A stretch of 6,311 nucleotides of DNA from JALSRY01 sp964428275 (GTDB lineage: Bacteria; Planctomycetota; Phycisphaerae; UBA1845; Fen-1342): the NCBI GenBank assembly GCA_964428275.1, contig CAYRXN010000041.1:1-6311 (forward strand), given 5' to 3'. Of this stretch, positions 1-4,772 are shown piece by piece. Positions within the stretch are counted from its first letter, which is position 1; each line of letters begins with the position of its first letter. The position numbers and the translations under genes were made by a program. The notes under the pieces were generated by a model. That model was not told the origin of the DNA. It ran no database searches and saw nothing but the letters and a program-made list of their open reading frames with translations.

Positions 1-342
1 CGTCGCGGCTGCCCGGGCCTTGCCCGTGCTGGCGACGGGACGTGAGTCTGGCAGCGGACCCAGCCACAACAGCATTCCGACACACGCGGCAGCCGCCAGC
101 CCGGCCAGGTGCAGTGCCCGCCGGCCCGTGGGACGGCGGAAACGTCGGTTTCTTCCGTCGGCCACGACGCCGCGCAGGGCGAGGTGAAGCGCGTGGTCGA
201 TCGCGCGGGTCTGTTCATAGACTTCGGCCGCCTGTGGATCGTCGCGCAGGCGGGCCTCGAGCTCCCGGCGCTCGTGCGGCGTGGCCTCGTGGTCGAGGCA
301 GCGCGAGATCAGCCGTTCCAGGTCGTCGGCCGGGCGTTTCAT
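1..342 (-). CDS. Putative anti-sigma factor, membrane-anchored (partial, C-terminus beyond window)
   Basis: Seen: an open frame of 114 codons starting at the ATG at 342-340 and running off the left edge. The ATG overlaps the sigma-factor stop (ATGA), so the two are co-transcribed and probably translationally coupled. Residues 1-57 are a charged helical region beginning MKRPADDLERLISRCLDHEA, like the N-terminal sigma-binding part of planctomycete anti-sigma/FecR-type regulators. A basic stretch (64-75) precedes one hydrophobic segment (about 76-97), so the N-terminus should be cytoplasmic and the missing C-terminal part periplasmic. Inferred role: it holds the upstream ECF sigma factor inactive at the membrane until a signal arrives. 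The zinc anti-sigma signature HxxxCxxC is absent; only Cys15 and His18 remain near that place. The assignment rests on position, the helical N-domain and the single membrane segment, not on a diagnostic motif. Confidence 0.72.
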   Translation of the reverse strand, partial: MKRPADDLERLISRCLDHEATPHERRELEARLRDDPQAAEVYEQTRAIDHALHLALRGVVADGRNRRFRRPTGRRALHLAGLAAAACVGMLLWLGPLPDSRPVASTGKARAAAT

Positions 343-911
343 GGTCTCACCTTATCTTTGAGCATTTCTCGCAACAGACGGCGGGCTCGCACGAGCCGCG
401 TTTCCACCGCGTCCAGCGACAATCCCAGCACCTCACCGATTTCCGCATAACTCCAGTCTTGCAGGTGCCGCAGGACAAAGGGCTCGCGATAGAGCGCAGG
501 CAGCGACTCGATCGCCTGAAGCAGGAGCTCGCGCGTCTCGCCGTCGGTCGTCGAACGCACGGGACCGGCGGCCCGGAGGTCGCCCAGATCCTCCGAAACC
601 GCTTCCAGCCCGACCGTTCTTCGCGCCCGCCGCTCCTGCGAGGCATCCACGGCCACGTTGCGCGCCACGGTGTAGAGCCACGATCGAAGTCGGCGGGGGT
701 CGTTGAGCGACCCGATTCGTTGCCAGACGCGCGTCCAGACCTGCTGAGCGACGTCGTCGATCAGATCCCGCCGCCCGGTGACTCCGTATATGACCCCGCG
801 CATCCAGCCCTCGTGCGCACGGATCAAGCGATCCGCGGCACCACGGCTGCCGCGCTGCGCCTCGCGAACCAAGGCCTGCGCCATCTCGACGTCGACGGTG
901 GCGTGGGTCAT
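339..911 (-). CDS. RNA polymerase sigma factor, ECF subfamily (sigma-70 regions 2 and 4)
   Basis: A small sigma-70 factor that directs RNA polymerase to the promoters of a stress or envelope regulon. With the start at 911 it has 190 residues, normal for an ECF factor. Region 2 spans about residues 12-90 and contains DLIDDVAQQVWTRVWQ (core and -10 recognition) followed by LRSWLYTVARNVAVD. A linker of about 30 residues leads to region 4 (about 130-186): IESLPALYREPFVLRHLQDWSYAEIGEVLGLSLDAVETRLVRARRLLRE, with the helix-turn-helix at YAEIGEVLGLSLDAVETRLVRAR. There is no extra C-terminal domain. An in-frame ATG at 947 would add 12 residues; 911 is preferred because the product then begins just before region 2 and a TAnnnT box lies 7 nt upstream. 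Neither start has a Shine-Dalgarno. The TGA stop overlaps the ATG of the putative anti-sigma gene. The target regulon cannot be read from this window. Confidence 0.93.
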   Translation of the reverse strand: MTHATVDVEMAQALVREAQRGSRGAADRLIRAHEGWMRGVIYGVTGRRDLIDDVAQQVWTRVWQRIGSLNDPRRLRSWLYTVARNVAVDASQERRARRTVGLEAVSEDLGDLRAAGPVRSTTDGETRELLLQAIESLPALYREPFVLRHLQDWSYAEIGEVLGLSLDAVETRLVRARRLLREMLKDKVRP

Positions 912-918
912 CCCGTGT

Positions 919-924
919 AGAATA
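919..924 (-). promoter_or_regulatory. Candidate -10 box of the sigma-factor gene
   Basis: On the minus strand TATTCT lies 7 nt upstream of the ATG at 911. A transcript started from it would begin at or near the start codon, giving a leaderless mRNA, which fits the lack of a Shine-Dalgarno there. No good -35 lies at 17 bp; a TTGTCA is present but 22 bp upstream, too far for a normal sigma-70 promoter. Confidence 0.28.
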
Positions 925-947
925 GACGCTCGTGGGCCTCGAATCAT

Positions 948-1180
948 GACAAAAATCGTACCGTCAACCGGCCGGATGTCCGGGCCGGGCCGACCATATG
1001 CCTCCGCCTGCGATTACACGTTGCCACCGGGGCGGTTGCTGCGCTGCCGGCCCCAGTCGTCGCAGGCGGCGAGCGGCCCTGTCTGCATTCGCGGGCGTTC
1101 CCTTGTAACTGCCTGCGTATGGGGAAGTTATGCGAGTGTGCGTTCGCGGGGCGAGGCCGCGGCGGCCGGCCGGATTGTCC
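948..1180. other. Divergent intergenic region without a supported gene
   Basis: This stretch lies between the sigma-factor gene on the minus strand and the pseudopilin gene on the plus strand. Apart from the inverted repeat at 968-988 I see no gene with a plausible start and ribosome-binding site, no tRNA-like structure and no tandem repeats. Frames that cross it are GC-driven and have no recognisable protein motif. It presumably carries promoter and control sites for the divergent genes. Confidence 0.5.
968..988. repeat. GC-rich inverted repeat (possible operator or hairpin)
   Basis: CCGGCC at 968-973 and GGCCGG at 983-988 are perfect inverted copies. The pairing continues inward as GGA (974-976) with TCC (979-981) if one extra G is bulged out. 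It lies 57-77 bp upstream of the sigma-factor start at 911 and could be an operator or a transcript hairpin. Palindromes of G and C arise easily by chance in DNA this GC-rich. Confidence 0.25.
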
Positions 1181-1209
1181 TTGCTATCGTCGTGGGGGTT
1201 GACAATAAT
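1181..1209 (+). promoter_or_regulatory. Candidate sigma-70 promoter of the pseudopilin gene
   Basis: TTGCTA (1181-1186) and AATAAT (1204-1209) are separated by 17 bp and match the -35 and -10 consensus at 4 of 6 and 5 of 6 positions. Transcription would start near 1216, about 70 nt before the chosen ATG. A perfect TTGACA at 1199-1204 overlaps the -10 but has no -10-like hexamer at a suitable distance downstream. Confidence 0.38.
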
Positions 1210-1270
1210 GCCAGAATAGGCGAGGGGACTGTGCAGGGATGTGATTTCTTCGATGCGGACTCATCACAAC

Positions 1271-1277
1271 AAGGTGG
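1271..1277 (+). promoter_or_regulatory. Ribosome-binding site deciding the pseudopilin start
   Basis: AAGGTGG lies 8 nt before the ATG at 1286. The earlier in-frame starts, GTG at 1241 and ATG at 1253, have weaker or no purine-rich signals and would add unusual N-terminal residues ahead of a type IV leader. This site therefore favours 1286. Confidence 0.6.
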
Positions 1278-1285
1278 ACACGATC

Positions 1286-2356
1286 ATGACAACAGGTTGC
1301 ACGAAGCATTCGGGCGCGAGCCGGCGCGCACCCGGCGCATTTACCCTCGTCGAGCTTCTTACGGTCATTGCGATTATCACGCTGCTGATCGGTCTGCTGA
1401 TTCCGGCTCTGTCCAAGGCGCGTGCCCAGGCCAAGTCGGCCGCCACGCGGGCCATGCTCAAGTCCGCCGGCGACGGGCTGGACATGTTCCGCAACGAAAA
1501 CCCGAAAGAATGCCCGAGCGACGGGTATCCGAAGTCGTCGGCGCGTGACGATCCCACGGAGGAAGGGACGCAGGAGATCGTCGGGGCCCAATGGCTGGTG
1601 CGTTACCTCATGGGTAAGCACCTCGACGGCTATGTGCCCAAGAGAAACGTCCCGCGCAAGTACCTGGCGGACAACCCCCCGCAGGCGGGCTGGGAACAGA
1701 AGGGTTGGTATGCCCGCCCGAACGACCCGGACTGGCCGGGAGACGGCTACGGGGCTCCGTTCCAGAAAGTTGGTCCCTACCTGGAAGCGGACAAGGTTCG
1801 CGTCGCCATGCCCAAGGATCTGCCCGGCTATGCCGGCATCGCACTGCCCGGTACGGACGCAAAGACGTTCGAACAGCCGGTTCTGCTCGATGATTTTGGC
1901 TTCCCGGTCTTGTACTACGCCGCCAACACGCGGGTGCTCAAGGCTCGCCAGGGACAAGCGCCGCTGGCGTGGATCGGCTGTGGCGGCGGGACCTGCTACG
2001 GCAGCGTGCGCGGCGTCTACGAATTCGCCGACAACTGGCTGTTTACCGGCTTGTGCACGGCGCCGGGCACGTGTGCGTTGCCGCCGTGGGATCTGTCCGA
2101 AACCGGGTTGGGGCACAAGATCGAGGTCTTTGCGAATGGGTATGATCCCGATGCGCAACCCAGCCCGGACCCGACCAAGGCTGCCGAGCCGGACACGTTC
2201 GTTAATTACATCCTGAACAAAGAGGTCTATGACGCCACGTCGAACAGCTCCGGCCGGGCTCCGACCGCGGCGCCCGTTCGCCGGGACTCGTTCATCCTGA
2301 TCACGCCGGGTGCTGACGGTATTTACGGCACGAGCGACGACGTGAAGAACTTCTAG
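1286..2356 (+). CDS. Type IV pilin-like / type II secretion pseudopilin-like protein (GspG-type N-terminus)
   Basis: A 356-residue exported protein with a prepilin-type N-terminus. A short basic leader (residues 1-17, ending RRAPG) precedes AFTLVELLTVIAIITLLIGLLIPALSKARAQ (18-48): the conserved glutamate (Glu23) is five residues into the mature chain counted from Phe19, followed by the hydrophobic helix that anchors or assembles pseudopilins. An Ala sits between the usual cleavage glycine and the phenylalanine. The C-terminus, TPGADGIYGTSDDVKNF (340-356), resembles the calcium-binding end of GspG-like proteins. The large middle region (about 70-335) is rich in Gly, Pro and Asp, and has four cysteines (232, 237, 257, 263) that could form disulfides after export. 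It is much longer than a true major pseudopilin (about 140 residues) and no other secretion gene is adjacent, so it is probably one of the many orphan pilin-like surface proteins of planctomycetes. Its specific role is unknown. It stands alone, with its own promoter candidate upstream and a hairpin after the stop. Confidence 0.88.
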   Translation: MTTGCTKHSGASRRAPGAFTLVELLTVIAIITLLIGLLIPALSKARAQAKSAATRAMLKSAGDGLDMFRNENPKECPSDGYPKSSARDDPTEEGTQEIVGAQWLVRYLMGKHLDGYVPKRNVPRKYLADNPPQAGWEQKGWYARPNDPDWPGDGYGAPFQKVGPYLEADKVRVAMPKDLPGYAGIALPGTDAKTFEQPVLLDDFGFPVLYYAANTRVLKARQGQAPLAWIGCGGGTCYGSVRGVYEFADNWLFTGLCTAPGTCALPPWDLSETGLGHKIEVFANGYDPDAQPSPDPTKAAEPDTFVNYILNKEVYDATSNSSGRAPTAAPVRRDSFILITPGADGIYGTSDDVKNF

Positions 2357-2358
2357 TT

Positions 2359-2374
2359 CGCCGCGGCTGCGGCG
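2359..2374 (+). terminator. Hairpin directly after the pseudopilin stop (possible U-less terminator)
   Basis: CGCCGC (2359-2364) and GCGGCG (2369-2374) form a perfect 6-bp GC stem around a GGCT loop, two bases after the TAG. No T-run follows, so it is not a canonical intrinsic terminator. It may stabilise the 3' end or be chance. Confidence 0.25.
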
Positions 2375-2453
2375 CTGTGCGGATCGTCGCCGGGAAGCCC
2401 GTGGCGGCGCGTGTCTGATAACCGGCTTGCGGCCCCGGCGTTGCTGATTTTCG

Positions 2454-2482
2454 TTGACTTTCGACTTGCGCGTCGATGTAAT
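2454..2482 (+). promoter_or_regulatory. Strong sigma-70 promoter upstream of the selenoprotein gene
   Basis: TTGACT (2454-2459) and TGTAAT (2477-2482) are spaced by exactly 17 bp and each matches the consensus at 5 of 6 positions; this is the best housekeeping-type promoter in the window. Transcription should start near 2489, giving a leader of about 145 nt before the ATG at 2635. The spacer contains an inverted repeat, TCGAC (2461-2465) and GTCGA (2472-2476), around six bases, which could be an operator placed between the two promoter boxes. Confidence 0.62.
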
Positions 2483-2571
2483 CGAATAAGACCCACGGTG
2501 GGGAAAGAGGCCGCTGCCTGCGCTGTCGGGCCGGCTCACGTGGTGTTCACGATCAGCTAGCAATCCCGCGG

Positions 2572-2589
2572 GACGGCGGTATCGCCGTC
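2572..2589 (+). promoter_or_regulatory. Leader hairpin before the selenoprotein gene
   Basis: GACGGCG (2572-2578) and CGCCGTC (2583-2589) form a perfect 7-bp stem with a GTAT loop, about 30 nt upstream of the Shine-Dalgarno and inside the predicted 5' leader. No T-run follows, so it is not a terminator by itself. It may stabilise the mRNA or take part in control of translation. It does not match any riboswitch I recognise. Confidence 0.35.
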
Positions 2590-2620
2590 AGGGAGATTCT
2601 GTGTTTCTGTTTCGTCCAAC

Positions 2621-2627
2621 AGGAGGT
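2621..2627 (+). promoter_or_regulatory. Perfect Shine-Dalgarno of the selenoprotein gene
   Basis: AGGAGGT, fully complementary to the 16S rRNA tail, ends 7 nt before the ATG at 2635. It fixes the start upstream of the in-frame TGA and shows that the segment coding for the signal peptide is meant to be translated. No comparable site precedes any start codon after the TGA. Confidence 0.88.
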
Positions 2628-2634
2628 AACGAGC

Positions 2635-3579
2635 ATGTCGGGTAAAGGTTCCTTGCGGCGAGGCCTGCTGGCCGCGTCGGCTGCCGTCGCGCTGACGATG
2701 GCGCTCTTTGCGTTCGCACCGAACGCGGTGGCGGCCGATCGGATGGTGCTGGCCGAAAACTTCACGGCGACGTGGTGAGGTTACTGTCCCTACGCCGGTC
2801 GGGCGTTGAACAACCTGATGACGGACTATCCGGACAGCATCATCTCGGTTCAGTATCACCTCAGTGACAGCTATACGGTACCCATCGCGAACCAGCGCGA
2901 CAGTTTCTATGGCGTGACCGGAACGCCCACGACCTGGTTCGATGGGCGGATCTCGCGTGTGGGGGCCTACACCAACGACAGCCAGATGTACAGCTGGTAC
3001 CAGAGCGCGATGAACACGCGGCTCGGCGTGCCGACCGACGTGACCATCGGCCTGGAAGTGAACAAGGTCGGGGCACAGTCGTACCGCGTTACCGCGACGG
3101 TGGGCATCGAAGAGGGCGGAACGGGCAAGACGATGGTCATCCACTTTCTGCAAGTGCTTGACCACTATCCCGACTACGCCGACAACCGCTATCGCAACAC
3201 GGCGCGCGACCACAGCGAGGCCACCGTGAGCGTCGCCGCAGGTGATACCAAGTCGGTGGACAGTATCGACTTCGTGATCGACGGAGTTGACTGGGACAAC
3301 AAGGAAAACGTTCGCTTCGTGGTCTGGGCCCAGGAAACCGGCTCGTCCGCGCCGCGCGACGTCTACCAGGCGGCTGTCATCGATCTCCCCCAGCCCGTCG
3401 AAGGCGACATCAACGGCGACGGCAAGGTTGACCTGGAAGACCTCGCGATCCTGCTCGGGGCCTACGGCACCTGTGAGGGCGACGCCAATTACAACCCGCT
3501 GGCCGATCTGAGCAGCGACGGCTGCATCGACCTGATCGACCTGGCCGTCCTGCTGGGCAATTACGGCTACGGCACCTGA
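2635..3579 (+). CDS. Putative secreted selenoprotein: thioredoxin-fold (UGYC) with C-terminal dockerin domain; TGA at 2776-2778 read as selenocysteine
   Basis: Seen: 314 codons in one frame, broken only by TGA at codon 48. Residues 1-34 are a Sec signal peptide (basic start with Arg8-Arg9, hydrophobic core 11-28, cleavage after AVAA). The mature chain begins DRMVLAENFTATW, then the TGA, then GYCPYAGRALNNL. This is a thioredoxin active site with the first Cys of CxxC replaced by the TGA and the second kept as Cys51. The cis-proline motif follows in GVTGTPTTWFDG. A beta-rich middle part resembles Omp28/thiol-disulfide proteins common in planctomycetes. The C-terminus is a dockerin-like pair: DINGDGKVDLED (258-269) and DLSSDGCIDLID (291-302), each with calcium-binding Asp/Asn positions; Cys280 and Cys297 may pair. 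Inferred: UGA encodes selenocysteine, giving an exported thiol-selenol oxidoreductase. The gene has its own promoter, Shine-Dalgarno and terminator. Against UGA meaning Trp: this gene and the sigma gene both end in TGA. Alternatives are a nonsense mutation or a sequencing error (TGC or TGT to TGA). Confidence 0.8.
2776..2815 (+). promoter_or_regulatory. Candidate bacterial SECIS element (UGA plus downstream stem-loop)
   Basis: The UGA (2776-2778) is followed by ACGCC (2792-2796) pairing perfectly with GGCGU (2802-2806) around the loop GGUCG (2797-2801). Below a U-U mismatch, C2790 can pair with G2808. GGUU right after the UGA (2779-2782) can pair with AACC (2812-2815), closing a 40-nt element. 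Known: bacterial SECIS hairpins lie in the coding region just after the UGA, with a short apical loop carrying G in its first two positions, bound by SelB. In E. coli fdhF, recalled from memory, the loop is AGGUCU with GGUC at 19-22 nt past the UGA; here GGUC is also at 19-22. The pairing was done by eye, without folding energies, and the bulged U of the fdhF stem is not reproduced. Confidence 0.68.
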
Positions 3580-3614
3580 CCGGGCGCTGTCGCTGCAAGG
3601 AAACTTCGTCGGTC

Positions 3615-3654
3615 GAAGACGCCGGGCCCCGCGGGGTTCGGCGTCTTCTTTTCT
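3615..3654 (+). terminator. Intrinsic terminator of the selenoprotein gene
   Basis: GAAGACGCCG (3615-3624) and CGGCGTCTTC (3639-3648) are perfect inverted copies forming a 10-bp stem. The stem can extend inward through G-T pairs and CCC/GGG. It is followed at once by TTTTCT (3649-3654). It lies 35 nt after the TGA stop at 3577-3579, so transcription of the full-length frame ends here and the downstream operon is separate. Confidence 0.9.
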
Positions 3655-3731
3655 GGTGGATGCCGGCCGCGCAGCGGGATGACGCGGGACGCGAAAGCGC
3701 GCGGGTGTTTCAACTCCACCGGCGATCGGCG

Positions 3732-3737
3732 TATGAT
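3732..3737 (+). promoter_or_regulatory. Candidate -10 box for the 3746 operon, implying a leaderless mRNA
   Basis: TATGAT matches the -10 consensus at 5 of 6 positions and ends 8 nt before the ATG at 3746. A weak -35-like TTTCAA lies at 3708-3713, 18 bp upstream. Transcription would begin within a base or two of the start codon. There is no Shine-Dalgarno between the box and the ATG. Confidence 0.42.
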
Positions 3738-3745
3738 CTACCGGC

Positions 3746-4756
3746 ATGTATGAGATGCACGTGGGAACGCGGCCGGCGCGACGGGTGGTCCTGCTGTTGA
3801 TCGTGGCCGGGGCGCTGGCCATCTCGGTGGGGCTGGCGTGGACGCAGGTGCGCGCCGCGCGTGCGCTGGCCGAGCCGGTGGCGCTCGAGGGTACGCCGCT
3901 GGTGGTCCGTCCGCCGGCCGGATGGGTGGCGAGCCCGCGCGAGCCGGGGACGTTCGTCAAGGCCATTCGCAAGCGCGTCTGGGGGCGCGACGTCTGGACC
4001 GCGGACCGCAAGGTCACGTTCTCCTACAACGACTATTTCCACCAGCTCCAGAAGCTGTTCGAGGCGATGGCCGTGTCGCCGGCCGCGCCCGGGTCGATCG
4101 CGGGCTGGGACGGCGTGCAGTTCATCGTTACGGAGCCCGGGAAACGCTGGGTGCAGCAGTCCGTGTTCCGTTGGGCCTCGACGCCCTGGGGGGGGCAGCT
4201 CGCCGTCACGTACGTGCCCCTGGGGGAAGCGACCGCCGGCGACCTCGACTTGCTCGATGTGATCTGTGCGGCGATCGCGATCAACGGCTCCAATCTGTAC
4301 GTGGGCGCGGAGCAGACGCTTTCGTGGGTGGGGCTGCGTGTGCCGACGCCGGAGGAATGGAAGATTCTCGGCCCACAGTTCGTGGACGGGCCGGGGATGT
4401 GCATCCAGGATGCGGGCAAGACCCCGCCTCGATGGGCGCTGGCCGTATTCCGTCGCTGGCTTCGTCCCGGGCAGCCGCCCGCGAACCTGCTGGCCAACGA
4501 GGCGGCCCAGGTACTGGGACGCTTCGTGGTCCCCGTTCGTCGGCGGGCCGAGAACGGCGCCTATGTCGCCTACGTCCGCAATCCGCAAGCGATCGGTGGA
4601 CACAGCGCGATCGTGTCGCTGTGGGAGGTGGCCCGGCAGTCGGACGAGGTCGCCGTGATCTACGCCCTCGCGGACCCGCAGCATGCTTCGCTGGCCGATG
4701 CCGCCGCAGCCGTGCTCGCCGAGGGGCTGCGTTTCGAGACGCCGTACCCGCGATAG
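3746..4756 (+). CDS. Membrane-anchored protein of unknown function (two-repeat periplasmic domain)
   Basis: A 336-residue protein I do not recognise. A short basic N-terminus (RPARR, 9-13) precedes a single hydrophobic segment at about 14-32 (VVLLLIVAGALAISVGLAW), which is an uncleaved anchor or a signal peptide, so the rest should face the periplasm. The soluble part looks like two related halves. Each starts with a strand and a Trp (LVVRPPAGW at about 52-60; LRVPTPEEW in the second half) and ends with a strand-helix unit (LAVTYVPLGEATAGDLDLLDVICAAI; VAVIYALADPQHASLADAAAAVLAEGL). That layout is reminiscent of PsbP/DcrB-like alpha-beta domains, but this is only a guess from pattern. No catalytic motif is visible. 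The next gene, a lipopolysaccharide-kinase-like protein, starts 17 bases after the stop, so the two form an operon and may share an envelope-related role. The start at 3746 has no Shine-Dalgarno; ATG at 3755 is an alternative. Confidence 0.82.
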   Translation: MYEMHVGTRPARRVVLLLIVAGALAISVGLAWTQVRAARALAEPVALEGTPLVVRPPAGWVASPREPGTFVKAIRKRVWGRDVWTADRKVTFSYNDYFHQLQKLFEAMAVSPAAPGSIAGWDGVQFIVTEPGKRWVQQSVFRWASTPWGGQLAVTYVPLGEATAGDLDLLDVICAAIAINGSNLYVGAEQTLSWVGLRVPTPEEWKILGPQFVDGPGMCIQDAGKTPPRWALAVFRRWLRPGQPPANLLANEAAQVLGRFVVPVRRRAENGAYVAYVRNPQAIGGHSAIVSLWEVARQSDEVAVIYALADPQHASLADAAAAVLAEGLRFETPYPR

Positions 4757-4766
4757 AACGGACGCC

Positions 4767-4772
4767 AAGGAA
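4767..4772 (+). promoter_or_regulatory. Ribosome-binding site of the kinase gene
   Basis: AAGGAA directly precedes two adjacent ATG codons at 4773 and 4776. It is too close to the first ATG for ideal initiation and better spaced for the second, so translation may begin at 4776. Confidence 0.55.

Noticed and set aside
42..920. Plus-strand open frame opposite the sigma and anti-sigma genes
   Set aside because: The minus strand carries definite sigma regions 2 and 4 and an overlapping coupled gene. The plus-strand product has no family features.
1184..2563. Long open frame on the minus strand opposite the pseudopilin gene
   Set aside because: The translation is Arg- and Val-rich with no recognisable domain, and the opposite strand carries a clear pilin-like protein. 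It is a shadow produced by high GC content.
2776..2778. UGA read as tryptophan through an alternative genetic code
   Set aside because: The sigma gene (stop at 341-339) and this gene itself (3577-3579) end with TGA, and Trp is encoded by TGG throughout, including the codon just before the TGA.
2806..3579. A shorter gene starting at TTG 2806 (or ATG 2818), after the in-frame TGA
   Set aside because: These starts have no ribosome-binding site. They drop the signal peptide and the active site, and they lie inside the predicted SECIS hairpin. The perfect Shine-Dalgarno and signal peptide at 2635 are in the same frame as the rest, so one gene reading through the TGA explains all the signals.
2635..3579. 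Frameshifted pseudogene
   Set aside because: The signal peptide, active-site flanks and downstream domain are all in one frame, and the only interruption is the single TGA codon. A simple nonsense mutation cannot be fully excluded, but it would have to hit exactly the redox cysteine.
2557..4017. 486-codon open frame on the minus strand across the selenoprotein gene, terminator and next gene start
   Set aside because: It spans a plus-strand terminator and two convincing plus-strand starts, has no motif, and is rich in Arg, His and Val as antisense frames in GC-rich DNA usually are.
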